Shown here: positions 42,627-51,668 of the stretch, piece after piece
Numbering within the stretch: the stretch's first letter is position 1
How the letters are laid out: each line of letters begins with the position of its first letter
Source of the DNA: an uncultured Treponema sp.
Lineage (GTDB): Bacteria; Spirochaetota; Spirochaetia; Treponematales; Treponemataceae
NCBI GenBank assembly: GCA_937885175.1
Contig: CAKZZO010000133.1
Location: 1-53,266, forward strand
Direction of reading: 5' to 3'
Length of the DNA stretch: 53,266 nucleotides
Translations under genes and position numbers: made by a program
Notes under the pieces: generated by a model
Database searches by the model: none
What the model was told of the DNA's origin: nothing
Seen by the model: only the letters and a program-made list of their open reading frames with translations

Positions 42627-44060
42627 ATGGCTGAACAGAATTATCGTGTCTTCTTTGACGAAGCAATGAAACAAATTCATGCAGAATATAAGGCTGCAGG
42701 AAAAGAAAATGAATTTATCCTTTGGTTTAAAGTTTCTTATGTGGAAGATACTATCTCTGAAATTACTGTTTCTGTAGCCTCAGAATTCATGCGCCAGCAA
42801 ATGGATTCCCGCAATGTTACTTCTAAAATCGAGCAGAAAATTCAGGAGTTGACCGGTCAATCTATCAAACTCAAATATGTATTGCATAATGAGTCATCAA
42901 AAATTGAAGAAACTGTACAATCAACACAAATAAATGACATTCAGAGTGTCCAGAAAAAAACTGAGTTTGAAGAAATCGCTCCGCCTGTAAAAAAACATCC
43001 ACAATTGCGCGAAGACTATATTTTTGAAAATTTTGTTCCTGGAGAAAATAGTCTTTATGCTTTTAACGCTTCTTTAGCAGCAGCAAAAAATCCGGGCAAA
43101 GCATATAACCCCATTTTGATTTACGGTGGCGTAGGTCTAGGCAAAACCCACTTGATGCAATCTATCGGAAATTACATTTATAAGGAAAAAGGCGATAAAT
43201 GTAAAATCTGCTATATCAGTGCAGAAACATTTACCAACGAATTTATTACTGCCGTACGTACACAGACAACAGAAAAATTTAAAAACAAATATCGCAAACT
43301 TGATGTGCTTTTGTTGGACGACATTCACTTTTTAAAAGACAAAGATTCTACACAGGAAGAACTTTTCTATACATTCAATGCATTGTACGACAGAAACTGT
43401 CAGATGGTATTTACCTGTGACCGTCCAATTAACGAATTAAAATTTATTGAAGAACGTCTGCGCACTCGGTTTTCTCGCGGACTGAATATTGATTTACAGC
43501 CGCCAAACTATGAAACTCGCCGTGCTATTCTTGAAAAGAAAAAAGAACTTCTATCACAAACACAACAATTTTCCGCAGTCACAATCAATCGTATTTCCAA
43601 TGATGTTATTGATTACATTGCAAAAAATGTGCAGACAAATGTGCGTGACCTGGAAGGCTGTCTTACCAAAATGATTGGTTATGCAGAATTAGTTGGAAAG
43701 AACGTTACCATAGAAATTGCACAGCAACAACTTAGAGATATTTTCAGTTCACCTCTTTCTGGAACAATCACTGTAGAAACCATACAAAAAGTCGTGGCCA
43801 ATCATTACAATATTTCTATTGCAGATATTAAGAGCAATAAGCGTTCTACAAAATTTGTTATACCCCGTCAAATTTCCATTTTTATTGCACGCAACCTTAC
43901 AGAATATTCATATCCGGAACTTGGTGGAGAATTTGGCGGACGAGACCATTCTACCATGATGCATTCTTATGAAAAAATTGCTGATGCTATAAAGACCGAT
44001 TCTTCATTAGATACCACTATTCAGCAATTGATACGGGAGATAAAGGACTATAAAAAATAA
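42627..44060 (+). CDS. dnaA: Replication initiator DnaA
   Basis: 477 aa from the ATG at 42627; a GTG at 42609 would add six residues but overlaps the -10 box. Domain I (about 1-85) has helices used for DnaB loading; the AAA+ domain has the Walker A GGVGLGKTHLMQ and Walker B LLLDDIHFL; the C-terminal domain IV ends with the DnaA signature LGGEFGGRDHSTMMHS, which reads the DnaA box. It starts the run of replication genes and divides the leftward gyrase operon from the rightward genes. The predicted mRNA has no leader. Confidence 0.96.
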   Translation: MAEQNYRVFFDEAMKQIHAEYKAAGKENEFILWFKVSYVEDTISEITVSVASEFMRQQMDSRNVTSKIEQKIQELTGQSIKLKYVLHNESSKIEETVQSTQINDIQSVQKKTEFEEIAPPVKKHPQLREDYIFENFVPGENSLYAFNASLAAAKNPGKAYNPILIYGGVGLGKTHLMQSIGNYIYKEKGDKCKICYISAETFTNEFITAVRTQTTEKFKNKYRKLDVLLLDDIHFLKDKDSTQEELFYTFNALYDRNCQMVFTCDRPINELKFIEERLRTRFSRGLNIDLQPPNYETRRAILEKKKELLSQTQQFSAVTINRISNDVIDYIAKNVQTNVRDLEGCLTKMIGYAELVGKNVTIEIAQQQLRDIFSSPLSGTITVETIQKVVANHYNISIADIKSNKRSTKFVIPRQISIFIARNLTEYSYPELGGEFGGRDHSTMMHSYEKIADAIKTDSSLDTTIQQLIREIKDYKK

Positions 44061-44089
44061 AGACAAATTGTGCAAAGTATGATACAATA

Positions 44090-44270
44090 ATGATGATAAG
44101 TTGTGGATAACTTAGAAAACTGTGGATATGTTGAAAACTTGTGTATTAAAAAGTATTAGTTTTCCAAGTGATAACTAATTGCATTATAATAAAATACATT
44201 AGTTTTCCACAAATTCACAGAGCCTACTGTTACTGTTACTAAAATTTATAAATTTATATAAATAGGATTT
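44090..44270 (+). other. Likely oriC between dnaA and dnaN
   Basis: Three DnaA boxes lie here: TGTGGATAA (44102-44110), TGTGGATAT (44121-44129) and TTTTCCACA (44203-44211), with an AT-rich stretch at about 44238-44266 suited to unwinding. This is the classical place for the origin, and gene directions switch around it. A second candidate is at 37741-37924. Confidence 0.7.
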
Positions 44271-44299
44271 GTGTAAAAAGCAAAACCAGGGAGAAAAAA

Positions 44300-45415
44300 A
44301 TGAAATTTACTTTTGACCGTGATGCAATGATTAGTGAAATTGCAATTGCACAGGAAATCATTTCTACAAAGAGTGCTCTTTCTATTCTTTCTAATGTAAT
44401 GATAATTGCACAAAGCAATACGCTTGTTATTAAGGCGACTGACATAAAAGTAAATTTTGAAACAAAGATTCCTGTTGACATTCAAGAAGAAGGTTCTACA
44501 ACAATTTTTTGTGATAAATTCATGGGTATTCTTGCTTCTCTCCCTGCAGGCGAAATTGAATTCAATCTTGAACAAAAAGAAACTCAAACAATTGCCATTA
44601 TTCGTCATACAGCAAAAAAAATTAAATTTCAGCTTAAATGTATGTCTCAGGATAAATTCCCTGAATTTCCAACGATACAGGAAGTGCCATTCTTTGAAGT
44701 TCCTGGAAAAGAATTAAAGGCAATGATTGCACAGACATCTTTTGCCGTAAGTGAAGACGAAACACGTTATTTTATGAACGGTGTTTATTTTGAAAAGAAA
44801 GAAAATAACCTTGTTCTGGTAGCAACTGATGGACGTCGCCTTGCCTATGCATCAAAAGAAGTTCTTAACGGTGCAATGGATTTTCCGTCTGCAATCGTTC
44901 ATCCAAAAGTATTGAATATCGTAGCAAAACATGCATCTGATGAAGGAAATGTTTCTATTGCTATTGTTGATAAGATGATTTTCTTCCGCTTTGCAAATTA
45001 TGAACTTTCATCAACACTGCTTGACGGACAGTTTCCCAACTATCAGCGTGTTATACCTGAGTCACAGCCGAACAGCTTTCAGGTACAAAAAAATGATTTG
45101 ATGGATGCTCTTAAACGTACATCTCTTATGGTGGATAAAAAGGCTGGTCGTATTTTCTTGACGGCAATTCCTGGAGTGCTTACGGTTACATCACAGGAAT
45201 CTGATTTGGGTGATGCAAAAGAAGAATTCCCCTGCCAGTATGATGGACAGGAAATCACAATTGCAATGAATTATCATTATGTGGAAGAGCCGCTTAAAGT
45301 TATCAATAGCGACAGAATTACATTTGAATTTTCTGAAGCGATGAAAGCGGTAACAATGCGTCCAGAACCCGCAGAAGATTACTTCCATATCATCATGCCG
45401 ATGCAGATGGCATAA
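44300..45415 (+). CDS. dnaN: DNA polymerase III beta clamp
   Basis: 371 aa, standard length, three repeated clamp domains. It opens MKFTFDRDAMISEIAIAQEI and ends EDYFHIIMPMQM, which is the usual closing for DnaN. It forms the ring that holds the polymerase on DNA. AGGGAG before the ATG is a good site. recF follows nine bases downstream. Confidence 0.96.
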   Translation: MKFTFDRDAMISEIAIAQEIISTKSALSILSNVMIIAQSNTLVIKATDIKVNFETKIPVDIQEEGSTTIFCDKFMGILASLPAGEIEFNLEQKETQTIAIIRHTAKKIKFQLKCMSQDKFPEFPTIQEVPFFEVPGKELKAMIAQTSFAVSEDETRYFMNGVYFEKKENNLVLVATDGRRLAYASKEVLNGAMDFPSAIVHPKVLNIVAKHASDEGNVSIAIVDKMIFFRFANYELSSTLLDGQFPNYQRVIPESQPNSFQVQKNDLMDALKRTSLMVDKKAGRIFLTAIPGVLTVTSQESDLGDAKEEFPCQYDGQEITIAMNYHYVEEPLKVINSDRITFEFSEAMKAVTMRPEPAEDYFHIIMPMQMA

Positions 45416-45424
45416 AGACGGCTC

Positions 45425-46528
45425 ATGCCTGTCCTTTCTGTCTCATATTATAACTATCGTAATCTCACTAACGAAACAATCAGTTTGCTTTCAAAAGAAA
45501 TTTTTTTTGTCGGTGAAAATGGGCAGGGAAAAAGTAATCTTTTGGAGTCCATTTATTATTCAGCATACGGCTCATCCTTTAGAACTCACACTGATGCAGA
45601 AATAGTCAAAAAAGGTGAGACTGCATTTAGTGTACGGACAATGTACAAAGATGAAAACGAAAACACAAGCAGCATTTTAGTTGCCCTTGAAAATGGAAAA
45701 AAACGTATTGAAAAAAACGGAAAGCGTGTGCAAGACAGAAAAGAACTGATAAATACCATGCCCTGCGTACTTTTTTGCCATGATGATTTGGATTTTGTTG
45801 TTGGTGAACCAGAGCGCAGACGGTTTTTTATTGACCAGTCACTTTCTATGTATGATGTGATGTATATTGATGTGATGAGGCGGTATAAAAGAGTTCTGAA
45901 AAGCCGTAACATGTCTCTCAAAGAGCAGCACTATGAAATGCTGGATGCTTATGACTTACAGCTGGCACAAAATGGTGTTGAAATCGAACGCAAACGACGA
46001 GATGCAATTTTTCAGTTCAATCAGATTTTTGGAAAACTGTATGAAGAAATTACGGGTATTGACGGTATTTCCATAAAATATGAACCATCCTGGAAAATGA
46101 AAGAAAACATTATCCCTACGCAAGATGAAATTCTTTTGCATTTGCAGGAAAAACGTGAAATGGATAGAATAATCGGCACGACAATGAGCGGTCCCCATCG
46201 TGACAGAATTCGATTTATAAGGAATGGAGAAAATTTTGTAGCAGAAGCATCTACAGGACAGAGACGTTTGGTTGCCATCTTATTGAGAGTTGCACAGGCA
46301 TTGTTCTACACACAAGCAGTCGGAAAAAAGCCTATTCTCTTAATGGACGATGTACTCCTGGAACTTGATCCAGATAAGCGTCAGAGTGTTACATTGCATT
46401 TGCCGGAATATGACCAACTTTTTTGTACCTTTCTTCCCGGTGAACCCTACGAACGCTATCAACACAGCACAACCAAAGTCTTTAATATTAAAAACGGTGC
46501 ATGGAAGGAAAAACAGGAGTCAGTATAA
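45425..46528 (+). CDS. recF: Recombination mediator RecF
   Basis: 367 aa, an SMC-like ATPase. The Walker A is GENGQGKSNLLES (about residues 30-42), the signature STGQRRLVAILLR, and the Walker B PILLMDDVLLELDPDK. It helps load RecA at gaps. It opens with LSVSYYNYRNL, the common N-terminal strand. Part of the dnaA-dnaN-recF unit; the DUF721 gene begins directly after its stop codon. Confidence 0.95.
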   Translation: MPVLSVSYYNYRNLTNETISLLSKEIFFVGENGQGKSNLLESIYYSAYGSSFRTHTDAEIVKKGETAFSVRTMYKDENENTSSILVALENGKKRIEKNGKRVQDRKELINTMPCVLFCHDDLDFVVGEPERRRFFIDQSLSMYDVMYIDVMRRYKRVLKSRNMSLKEQHYEMLDAYDLQLAQNGVEIERKRRDAIFQFNQIFGKLYEEITGIDGISIKYEPSWKMKENIIPTQDEILLHLQEKREMDRIIGTTMSGPHRDRIRFIRNGENFVAEASTGQRRLVAILLRVAQALFYTQAVGKKPILLMDDVLLELDPDKRQSVTLHLPEYDQLFCTFLPGEPYERYQHSTTKVFNIKNGAWKEKQESV

Positions 46529-47047
46529 ATGACCGACGAAACAGACATCATACGTGCATCAGATATGATTACGCGAGTGTTTAAAAATATTTCTCCCGAA
46601 GATATGCAGAACAGTACACAACTGTCAAATAGTTGGAGGAGTACGGTAGAAAGCATCTCACGAAATGGGGCGAAACTTGCGGCACATACTCACATTGTGG
46701 ATTTGAAGAACGGAATTTTACTGGTGGAGACCGACCATTCTGGATGGATTCAACTTTTGCAGCTTCATCAAAAATATATACTGACAGGTTTGCGCCGTCT
46801 GAATAAAAATGTAAGAATTGAATCGTTGGCATTTAGACTGTCAGGAAGCAATGCCCAGCTTGCAGATATTGTGCCTGTCGATATGGAAAAGGAACGTACC
46901 TGGCTGCAAAAAAAATTTGACAGCGAGGAAGAAGCCTTGCAAAAAGCAGGATTTGGACAAAATTCAGCAAATTCTACAGAACTTCCCTCAGAATTACAGA
47001 ATTTGTTTGATAAATTCAAGTCTGAAATGTTGACCAATCAATCGTAA
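46529..47047 (+). CDS. DUF721 family protein
   Basis: 172 aa. The N-terminal part has IIRASDMITRVFKNI and SNSWRSTVESI; the core, with HTHIVDLKNGILLVETDHSGWIQLLQLH then LRRLN and IESLAFRLS, matches the DUF721 (DciA-related) proteins that sit next to recF. DciA helps load the replicative helicase in many bacteria, so a helicase-loading role is plausible. The C-terminal 60 residues are charged and probably flexible. It begins right after recF with GGAG upstream. Confidence 0.8.
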   Translation: MTDETDIIRASDMITRVFKNISPEDMQNSTQLSNSWRSTVESISRNGAKLAAHTHIVDLKNGILLVETDHSGWIQLLQLHQKYILTGLRRLNKNVRIESLAFRLSGSNAQLADIVPVDMEKERTWLQKKFDSEEEALQKAGFGQNSANSTELPSELQNLFDKFKSEMLTNQS

Positions 47048-47132
47048 ATTTGCTAAAATCTACCCTACACTACCATAGGAAAAATTTTAAGGTGAATTGC
47101 TCATTTACCTGATAAGATAAGGAGAATGTTCT

Positions 47133-47288
47133 ATGAAACGAACATACCAGCCCAGTAAAGTTAAGAGAAATAGAAAATTTGGTTTCCGCGCTCGCATGGC
47201 AACTCGTGGCGGCCGCATGGTACTCGCTCGCCGTCGTGCAAAGGGTCGCAGAAAGCTCACTGTATCTGACGAAAAGAAGCCTTACTGA
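47133..47288 (+). CDS. rpmH: Ribosomal protein L34
   Basis: 51 aa, Arg/Lys-rich. It opens MKRTYQPSKVKRNRKFGFRA and continues with RMATRGGRMVLARRRAKGRR, the invariant L34 sequence. AAGGAG lies before the ATG. Its stop codon overlaps the rnpA start (TGATG), so the two are coupled as in most bacteria. Confidence 0.97.
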   Translation: MKRTYQPSKVKRNRKFGFRARMATRGGRMVLARRRAKGRRKLTVSDEKKPY

Positions 47289-47644
47289 TGATACAATCAC
47301 AGCGTTTTACTCGCAATGAGCGGGTAAAACGATCTGTAGAAATCAAGAATCTATTTAAGAACGGAAACAGGGTGAGCGTTGCAGGAGCAAAATTATTTTT
47401 TTTGCCCAACAATCTTCAATTCAATCGGATTGGCTTTCCTCTACCCCGTGGCTATGGCAATGCGGTTCAAAGAAATCACTCTAAGAGACTGAGCCGAGAA
47501 TCGTACCGTTTCGTAAAAGCACACCTGAACATCGGATATGATATGCTGTTTTTGGTGTATCCTTCTTCCGAAAAATCTTCGTTCCATTCGCGGTGTGCTC
47601 AATTCCAGACATTATGTGAAAAGGCCGGACTTTATAAAAAATGA
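47288..47644 (+). CDS. rnpA: Ribonuclease P protein component
   Basis: 118 aa, basic. The family motif is present as RNHSKRLSRESYR. It binds the RNase P RNA and improves 5' maturation of tRNA. The RNA partner gene (rnpB) is not in the window. It overlaps rpmH by one base and yidD by four bases. Confidence 0.95.
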   Translation: MIQSQRFTRNERVKRSVEIKNLFKNGNRVSVAGAKLFFLPNNLQFNRIGFPLPRGYGNAVQRNHSKRLSRESYRFVKAHLNIGYDMLFLVYPSSEKSSFHSRCAQFQTLCEKAGLYKK

Positions 47645-47862
47645 GGAATCTTGTAATAAAAATTCTGTGTTTTTTTATCCGTGTATATCAAAAGTGTATT
47701 TCGCCTTTATTTCCGCCCTGTTGCAGATATTATCCAACGTGTTCACACTACGCGATAGAAGCCCTGCAAAAGTATGGTGCGATAAAAGGCAGTACCCTTG
47801 CTTTTAAACGCATTGTCCGGTGTTCACCCTTGCATGCGGGTGGATATGACCCTGTGCCATAA
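47641..47862 (+). CDS. yidD: YidD membrane insertion factor
   Basis: 73 aa. The family pattern is complete: RVYQKCISPLFPPCCRYYPT, CSHYAIEALQKYGAIKGS, RIVRCSPLHAGGYDPVP. The three-cysteine motif and the final HxGGxDPVP are conserved. It assists membrane protein insertion with YidC. Its ATG overlaps the rnpA stop (ATGA). Confidence 0.95.
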   Translation: MRNLVIKILCFFIRVYQKCISPLFPPCCRYYPTCSHYAIEALQKYGAIKGSTLAFKRIVRCSPLHAGGYDPVP

Positions 47863-47895
47863 CAAGAAAATTAATTTTTGGAGAAAAAATATAAT

Positions 47896-49689
47896 ATGGA
47901 AAGAAATACCCTCTGGGCAATTATTTTATCTACGGCAGTACTGATTGTATTCTTTGGCCTGCAGTCAAAATTTATGCCTAAGCAGCAGCCGGCACAACAG
48001 ACAGAACAGGTTACTGAGTCAACAGAAAATGCTTCAGATAAAAATGTCAGTCAGCTTGCAGAGAACGAATTGGCAGCAACAGCAGAAAATCCGCTGATGC
48101 AGGAATTTGTTTCAGATGCATCACAGGCTGAGGAAACGTATACGATTATTACAAACAAGGTAAAAGTGACCTTTACCAATCGTGGCGGTGATATTATCGG
48201 TTATGAATTGCTGGAACACTTGGACACCGATACGGGCAAAGGCGTAGAAATGGCAGACAATATTTCTGAAAGCAACCGCGCATTTGCTCTTTCTCTGGGA
48301 GGAACAAAAAACCTTCCGCTGAATACGATATTCACTGCCCGCAAAATTGACGACTACACCATCGGCTTTTTTTACACCGCGCAAAAATCTATAAACGGCC
48401 AAGCACAAAAAGATTTTACTATCGTAAAAACCTATTCATTTAAGCCAGATGAATATACATTCAAATTGGACGTTACCATTGATGGAGTGCCTGCATTTGA
48501 GGGACTCAATTTTGATGGTGTTGCCTATTCACTGAGAACATCTCCGCAGGTGGGACCTCATTACAATCGCAAAGTTGACCGCTATGATGTGCGTCAGTTC
48601 ATGTCATATTCCGGCGAAAAATACAAGAAAATTCTCTTGGGTGAAAATCAGCAGAAGACCTACGACAAAAGTTGGGTATGGACAGGTATTGCAGGAAAAT
48701 ATTTTGAAATCCTCGTGATTCCTTCTGACCCGGCAAAAATGGCAAATGATGTAGAATATTCAAGTAAAATTGAACACAACAATTATGCCAACGCACAGGC
48801 ACGCTTTAGCCGCTTGCCCATAGGTGCAGGACAGACAACGGATACTTATTACGTTTATATTGGCCCTCGTAGCGAAAAAGAACTGGCAAAGTATAATGTT
48901 GAAGAAAACAATGCCTGGAAGTTGAGTGGCATGAAACTGGGTGAAAGTCTGGACAGTTCGGGTTTTTTTAGTTGGCTAGAAGTGATTTTGAAATTCCTTT
49001 TGGAGCAGATTTACAAGCTGGTTAAAAACTGGGGTGTGGCAATTATCGTGCTGACGGCACTGCTTAAATTTGCCATGTTCCCGCTTACCCGAAAAACTGC
49101 TCTTGGTACCGCAAAGATGCAGCAGATTCAGCCGCAGACGCAGGCTTTGCAGGCAAAGTACAAGGATAACCCGCAGAAACTGCAGCAGGAACAGATGAAA
49201 CTGTACAAGGAAATCGGCTACAACCCAATGGCAGGCTGTCTTCCGATGTTGTTTACATTTATCATTCTGTATGCGATGTACCGCCTGTTCAACAATTATT
49301 TTGAGTTCCGTGGAGCAATGTTTATTCCGGGATGGATTCCAGATTTGTCTAAGGGCGACAGTGTGGCAACACTCAGTTTTAATCTGCCATTCAACTTTGG
49401 AAACCAGATACGCTTGCTTCCGATAATCTATGTGGTGTCACAGATTTTATTCAGTAAGTTTACGCAGAACGGAGGAACTGCAAGCACAAGTCAGACACAG
49501 ATGAAGATGATGATGTACGGCATGCCGCTGGTGTTCTTCTTCATTTTTTACAATGCACCTGCTGGGCTGTTGATTTACTGGATTGTAAGCAATGTCATTC
49601 AGTTGGCACAGCAGTTGTTTATCAATCATACAATAAAAAACAAAGAGCCGACTCTTGTAGTAGCAAAGAACGGCAAAAAACGAAAATAA
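47896..49689 (+). CDS. yidC: Membrane protein insertase YidC
   Basis: 597 aa. The ATG at 47896 is chosen over an in-frame TTG at 47878; GGAG lies twelve bases upstream. The first helix (LWAIILSTAVLIVFFGLQS) is followed by a Gln/Thr-rich linker, the large periplasmic beta domain (about 85-350), and the conserved five-helix insertase core with GVAIIVLTALLKFAMFPLT, NPMAGCLPMLFTFIILYAMY and the last helix region MPLVFFFIFYNAPAGLLIYW. It inserts and folds inner-membrane proteins. jag follows by 12 bp. Confidence 0.96.
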   Translation: MERNTLWAIILSTAVLIVFFGLQSKFMPKQQPAQQTEQVTESTENASDKNVSQLAENELAATAENPLMQEFVSDASQAEETYTIITNKVKVTFTNRGGDIIGYELLEHLDTDTGKGVEMADNISESNRAFALSLGGTKNLPLNTIFTARKIDDYTIGFFYTAQKSINGQAQKDFTIVKTYSFKPDEYTFKLDVTIDGVPAFEGLNFDGVAYSLRTSPQVGPHYNRKVDRYDVRQFMSYSGEKYKKILLGENQQKTYDKSWVWTGIAGKYFEILVIPSDPAKMANDVEYSSKIEHNNYANAQARFSRLPIGAGQTTDTYYVYIGPRSEKELAKYNVEENNAWKLSGMKLGESLDSSGFFSWLEVILKFLLEQIYKLVKNWGVAIIVLTALLKFAMFPLTRKTALGTAKMQQIQPQTQALQAKYKDNPQKLQQEQMKLYKEIGYNPMAGCLPMLFTFIILYAMYRLFNNYFEFRGAMFIPGWIPDLSKGDSVATLSFNLPFNFGNQIRLLPIIYVVSQILFSKFTQNGGTASTSQTQMKMMMYGMPLVFFFIFYNAPAGLLIYWIVSNVIQLAQQLFINHTIKNKEPTLVVAKNGKKRK

Positions 49690-49701
49690 AAGGAGTATAT
49701 A

Positions 49702-50403
49702 ATGACATACGAATTTGAAGGAAAAAATGAAAAGGAAGCTATCGAAAAGGCTGCCGCAGAACTTGGTCTTGAACGTGATCAGTTTGATGTAGAAATTTTG
49801 GAAACGCAGAAAAATACGCTTTTCAAAAAAGGCTATGTAAAAATTCGTGTTCACACACTGGGAAGTCAGCCTCATGCTCACGAGGCAGAAGATTCATATA
49901 CGGCATCGGTAGCACATCACGCAGTGGCAAATCCGCTTCCGCAGGATGAATTTGAGCAGAAACTCTTAGACTTTGTTTCAGAAATGATTACAAAGATGGG
50001 TTACGAAGTGACTGTTGAAGTTTTGTTCCGTGAAGAAAAGAAAGTCGGTATTAAGTTGACTTCTGCATCTTCTTCTATTTTGATTGGCCGCAAGGGTAAA
50101 AATCTGGATGCCATGCAGTTGCTGGCAAATGTATATGCTGGAAAGCTTGGTCGTGAAGATGTACGTGTTATTCTAGATACTGAAAACTACCGTGTGCGTC
50201 GTGAAGAAAATCTGGTTCATCTTGCCTACACCACTGCTGACAAAGTTCGCTCATCACACACCTCTATTCTGCTTGAGCCGATGAATCCTTTTGAACGCCG
50301 CTTGATTCATACTACACTGAACGATTTTAGCGATATTGAAACCAAATCTGAAGGTGAAGGTTTATATAAGCAGGTACGTGTAATTTACAAAGGCGCATAC
50401 TAA
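49702..50403 (+). CDS. jag: Jag/KhpB RNA-binding protein
   Basis: 233 aa. Residues 1-50 are the Jag_N domain (FEGKNEKEAIEKAAAELGL), a KH domain follows (LIGRKGKNLDAMQLLANV), and the R3H domain closes (MNPFERRLIHTTLND). KhpB binds RNA and affects elongation and division in other bacteria. AGGAG before the ATG. It sits after yidC, as in many genomes. Confidence 0.93.
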   Translation: MTYEFEGKNEKEAIEKAAAELGLERDQFDVEILETQKNTLFKKGYVKIRVHTLGSQPHAHEAEDSYTASVAHHAVANPLPQDEFEQKLLDFVSEMITKMGYEVTVEVLFREEKKVGIKLTSASSSILIGRKGKNLDAMQLLANVYAGKLGREDVRVILDTENYRVRREENLVHLAYTTADKVRSSHTSILLEPMNPFERRLIHTTLNDFSDIETKSEGEGLYKQVRVIYKGAY

Positions 50404-50412
50404 GGACTTATA

Positions 50413-51192
50413 ATGACGAGAACAAAAAATCTGTGCATTCTGGGGATACTGATGATGTTATCCACAGGATTTGCACAGGAAGTGGAAACGGATATGATTG
50501 CGCCAGAATTGTTTTCTGAAATAACGACAAAAGGAATGGTGCATCAGGAAACAATGGATTTTTCATTCTATCCAAGAACTCCTTTGGCCCAAAAGGCTGT
50601 CAGTACTTGGGAACAGGAAGAAGAACCCAACTATTCTGCGGAAAATTTGTATTATCTGAAAAAAGAGACGCTTGTTGCAAACAGTGCAAACAAGGAAAGT
50701 GCAGACACATCCCTTGATACGGTTGCAAAAGTCATTCGTTCCATCTCTAAGATGAAAGGCATGCAGTATTACTCCAATGGCGATAAAAAATGGGAGACAC
50801 TGTATCACAATGCCTACATGGTTGAGGGAGAAAAATCAAAAAAACCAATTGCTGACCAAACAGAGGGAAATGCAGACGGAAAGACGTATTATTGCCTCTT
50901 GGACGATAATTCTTTTGGTGACGGCATTTATCAGCTGGACTATCAGCAGACAGAAAACGAAGTGTCATTGTGCCTGACTAATGTGGAATCACTTAAAGTG
51001 GCCATGTTTAAAGGTGTAAAACCGCGCTTTATGAAAATCAATCTGGTGGTAACAGATATAGGAGATGCTTATTTGGTCTACATGGTTGTGCAGGCAAAAT
51101 ACGCAAAAATTTCCTTTTTGGAAAGCCGTATCCGTCGTTCTCTAGCTGCTCGGGTGGACGCAATTTATAATTGGTTTAAATTTCAATTCTAG
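50413..51192 (+). CDS. Exported protein of unknown function
   Basis: 259 aa. A signal peptide (CILGILMMLSTGFAQ) with likely cleavage after the final Ala or Gln, and no lipobox, so probably periplasmic. The region with TVAKVIRSISKMKGMQYYSNG and later DGKTYYCLLDDNSFGDGIYQLDY resembles a treponemal family with no known role (possibly DUF6675, not confirmed). AAGGA before the ATG, nine bases after jag. Its 3' end overlaps the convergent XRE gene by 17 bp, a sign that the region beyond was inserted later or kept compact. Confidence 0.6.
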   Translation: MTRTKNLCILGILMMLSTGFAQEVETDMIAPELFSEITTKGMVHQETMDFSFYPRTPLAQKAVSTWEQEEEPNYSAENLYYLKKETLVANSANKESADTSLDTVAKVIRSISKMKGMQYYSNGDKKWETLYHNAYMVEGEKSKKPIADQTEGNADGKTYYCLLDDNSFGDGIYQLDYQQTENEVSLCLTNVESLKVAMFKGVKPRFMKINLVVTDIGDAYLVYMVVQAKYAKISFLESRIRRSLAARVDAIYNWFKFQF

Positions 51193-51502
51193 TTTGTAGC
51201 AAATCTTGCATTACAGAAAAGATATGTTTTGCATATGTTTGTGGTAGCTGTTTGTACGTAGAAAGAAAAACATCGGAATTAAAATCGGTTGTTTTTATAT
51301 TTTCATTGAAAAAATCTGTAGCACTTACTTTTAGAAAATCACAAATATTAAAGAAAGCAGACATGGAGACAGATCGCTGACCGGTTTCAATTTTATTGAT
51401 GTAAGATTCATTCTGCCCAAGTGCAAGACTCATTTCCCGTGCTGAAATATTTCGTTCGTTCCTTAAAAATCGTAATCGGTCGGCAAAGAAGTTTTCTGTC
51501 AT
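51176..51502 (-). CDS. XRE-family HTH regulator
   Basis: 108 aa. Residues about 10-65 form a Cro/CI helix-turn-helix (RLRFLRNERNISAREMSLAL, then SYINKIETGQRSVSM and FLKVSATDFF). AAAGG lies before the ATG. It faces the 104-aa gene across 166 bp that carries several TTTAAGA repeats over a consensus promoter, so it probably represses that promoter and perhaps itself. Confidence 0.85.
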   Translation of the reverse strand: MTENFFADRLRFLRNERNISAREMSLALGQNESYINKIETGQRSVSMSAFFNICDFLKVSATDFFNENIKTTDFNSDVFLSTYKQLPQTYAKHIFSVMQDLLQTRIEI

Positions 51503-51516
51503 AACTATACCTTTAT

Positions 51517-51640
51517 TTTAAGATTAGACTATATTTTTCTTGACATATTGCCTTTAAGATATATAATATTTTGTAGATGTAGCCTTTAAGACTTTATAAT
51601 AAAAATAATTAAGTCTATAAGACTTTGCTTTATAAAGAAA
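51517..51640 (+). promoter_or_regulatory. Promoter with repeated TTTAAGA operators
   Basis: TTGACA (51540-51545) and TATAAT (51562-51567) are 16 bp apart. GCCTTTAAGA lies inside the spacer (51550-51559) and again at 51582-51591, 32 bp apart, three helical turns. TTTTAAGATTAGAC upstream and TATAAGACTTTG downstream are related. The layout fits repression by the divergent XRE protein. Confidence 0.6.
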
Positions 51641-51668
51641 AAGTTTGTGAAGATGTAAGGAGTATATA

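Noticed and set aside
50459..50467. TTATCCACA in the signal-peptide region of the 259-aa gene
   Set aside because: Single match within coding sequence, without neighbouring boxes or an AT-rich stretch.
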